NCBI GenBank assembly: GCA_903871435.1
Contig: CAIQGU010000364.1
Span: forward strand, 1-7,695
Origin: an uncultured Burkholderiales bacterium
Lineage (GTDB): Bacteria > Pseudomonadota > Gammaproteobacteria > Burkholderiales > Burkholderiaceae_F
Reading direction: 5' to 3'
DNA length: 7,695 nt
Every line of letters starts with the position of its first letter. Position 1 is the stretch's first letter. Below the pieces are notes generated by a model. That model made no database searches, was not told the DNA's origin, and saw nothing but the letters and a program-made list of their open reading frames with translations. A program made the position numbers and the translations under genes. This document shows, in pieces, positions 6,564-7,695 of this stretch.

Positions 6564-7486
6564 CGTGACATTCCGGCCGTTTGCGCGGCGCTGTCGTGCA
6601 CCATGGGAAATCCCAGCCGTTCGCGGGCGGCAAAGTAGCTTTGGGCCACGTTGCGCGCGAGCTTGCGGATGCGCCCGATGTAGACGGCCCGCTCGGTCAC
6701 GCTGATCGCACCGCGCGCGTCGAGCAGGTTGAAGGTGTGCGCGGCCTTGAGCAGCGATTCGTAGGCCGGCAGCGCCAGCTCGGCGCTCATCAGGCGGCCC
6801 GACTCGGCCTCGAAAAGGCGGAACTGGTCGAGCAGCACCTTGGGATCGGACGCCTCGAAATTGAAATGCGACTGTTCCACCTCGTTCTGGTGGAACACAT
6901 CGCCATAGCGCAGGATGCGTTCCTGGCCGCGGTCGCGCCAGCGCGTGTAGACGAGGTCGAAGACGTTGTCGATGTCCTGCAGGTACATCGTCAGCCGCTC
7001 CAGCCCGTAAGTGATCTCACCCGTGATGGGCTTGCACTCGAGCCCGCCCACCTGCTGGAAATACGTGAACTGCGTGATCTCCATGCCGTTCATCCACACT
7101 TCCCAGCCCAGGCCCCAGGCGCCCAGCGTGGGGTTTTCCCAGTTGTCTTCGACGAAGCGGATGTCGTTGCGCAGGGTGTCGATGCCCAGCGCCTGCAGCG
7201 AACCCAGGTACAGGTCGAGGATGTCGGGCGGCGAGGGCTTGAGCACCACCTGAAACTGGTGATGCTGGTGCAGGCGGTTGGGGTTCTCGCCGTAGCGCGC
7301 GTCCTTGGGCCGGCGCGAGGGTTGCACGTAGGCCGCGCGCCAGGGTTCGGGTCCTATCGCCCGCAGGAAGGTCGCCGTGTGGGAGGTACCGGCGCCCACT
7401 TCGACGTCGATAGGCTGGAGCAGGGCGCAGCCCTGTTCATTCCAATACGCCTGCAGGCGCAGGATGGCTTCTTGAAAAGTGATCAT
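6560..7486 (-). CDS. glyQ: Glycyl-tRNA synthetase alpha subunit
   Basis: The protein has 308 residues, the normal size. GlyQ is a class II catalytic subunit that activates glycine with ATP and charges tRNA-Gly together with GlyS. Diagnostic stretches: [13 protein letters not shown] (3-15), [17 protein letters not shown] (20-36), [19 protein letters not shown] (53-71; part of the ATP-binding region), [20 protein letters not shown] (111-130), [12 protein letters not shown] (137-148), and GLERLTMYL (161-169), which is the class II motif 3 arginine region. The ATG at 7486 matches the family's N terminus. The ribosome binding site is weak. It is the first gene of the operon and is followed by glyS with a 4-base overlap. 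Confidence 0.99.
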   Translation of the reverse strand: MITFQEAILRLQAYWNEQGCALLQPIDVEVGAGTSHTATFLRAIGPEPWRAAYVQPSRRPKDARYGENPNRLHQHHQFQVVLKPSPPDILDLYLGSLQALGIDTLRNDIRFVEDNWENPTLGAWGLGWEVWMNGMEITQFTYFQQVGGLECKPITGEITYGLERLTMYLQDIDNVFDLVYTRWRDRGQERILRYGDVFHQNEVEQSHFNFEASDPKVLLDQFRLFEAESGRLMSAELALPAYESLLKAAHTFNLLDARGAISVTERAVYIGRIRKLARNVAQSYFAARERLGFPMVHDSAAQTAGMSR

Positions 7487-7642
7487 GACCCGATGCCGCC
7501 AGGAAAGGAATAGGGATTTGTCGCTCGTACTGCGGCGCTCTTGCTGCGGTGATGGCGGCCCCGCTGCGATTCTACTTGGCCGTACAGGAACGCGAGTCCT
7601 CGGTGGATGCGGGGTATCCGCAGCCGGCCGGCGTGCCGGCGC
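7487..7642. promoter_or_regulatory. Intergenic leader of glyQ
   Basis: 156 bases between the upstream gene remnant and glyQ. Besides the -10 candidate at 7569-7574, a short GC-rich hairpin (GCCGG-CACG-CCGGC) lies just after the upstream stop but lacks a T-run. I see no T-box, riboswitch or leader peptide. Confidence 0.4.
7569..7574 (-). promoter_or_regulatory. Possible sigma-70 -10 box for the glyQ operon
   Basis: TAGAAT on the minus strand, five of six bases matching TATAAT, about 80 bases upstream of the glyQ ATG. No good TTGACA-like -35 sits 16-18 bases further upstream, so the call is tentative. Confidence 0.4.
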
Positions 7643-7695
7643 TTACGACATCAGTTCGTCGACCGGCGCGGTCAGTTCCTCGAACGTGGGTGCCG
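7643..7695 (-). CDS. C-terminal end of an unidentified upstream gene
   Basis: A frame enters from the right edge and ends in TAA at 7645-7643. The last residues read APTFEELTAPVDELMS, 16 codons. The third codon positions are mostly G or C (13 of 16 by hand), as expected for a coding frame in this genome. Too little is left to name it. In relatives, lnt often precedes glyQ, but this tail does not let me confirm that. The plus strand of the same stretch is also open but reads Pro/Arg/Val-rich, like a shadow. Confidence 0.35.
   Translation of the reverse strand, partial: APTFEELTAPVDELMS

Noticed and set aside
4545..7513. Long plus-strand open frames opposite glyS and glyQ
   Set aside because: They mirror the codon structure of two certain tRNA synthetase genes and carry no recognisable domain.
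7610..7640. GC-rich hairpin after the upstream gene as an intrinsic terminator
   Set aside because: The stem is only 5 bases and no T-run follows.

Overview
The window reads almost entirely on the minus strand, so genes run from right to left. The right two thirds (about 2699-7486) is a compact housekeeping operon: glyQ, glyS, plsC and a YgjP-like metallopeptidase. Protein wording (for example the GlyQ stretch around residues 59-85), high G+C and the gene order point to a betaproteobacterium of the order Burkholderiales, probably Alcaligenaceae-like. The genus cannot be fixed from this sequence. All three junctions inside the operon are 4-base ATGA overlaps, so the genes are likely translated as a coupled unit. 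GlyQ and GlyS form the alpha2beta2 glycyl-tRNA synthetase. PlsC makes phosphatidic acid. The last gene is a zinc-metallopeptidase-like protein with HExxH.

The left third (1-2576) is of a different kind. It holds five short, tightly packed genes whose order, sizes and topology match the start of an F-type conjugative type IV secretion operon: traA (pilin), traL, traE, traK and the N-terminal part of traB, which runs off the left edge. Sequence similarity that I can judge by eye is modest, so these names rest on order plus topology as much as on motifs. G+C is visibly lower in this block than in the operon, at least in the segments I counted.

The two blocks are separated by only 122 bases (2577-2698), which hold a perfect 8-base inverted repeat and the ribosome binding site of the pilin gene. 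No integrase, transposase, tRNA gene or obvious attachment repeat is visible. The conjugation genes therefore sit directly behind a core operon in the same orientation. This could be the edge of an integrated element, or a secretion system resident in the chromosome.

The right edge (7487-7695) holds the intergenic leader of glyQ with a plausible -10 box, and a 16-codon C-terminal remnant of an upstream gene. I see no CRISPR array, rRNA, tRNA or insertion sequence.
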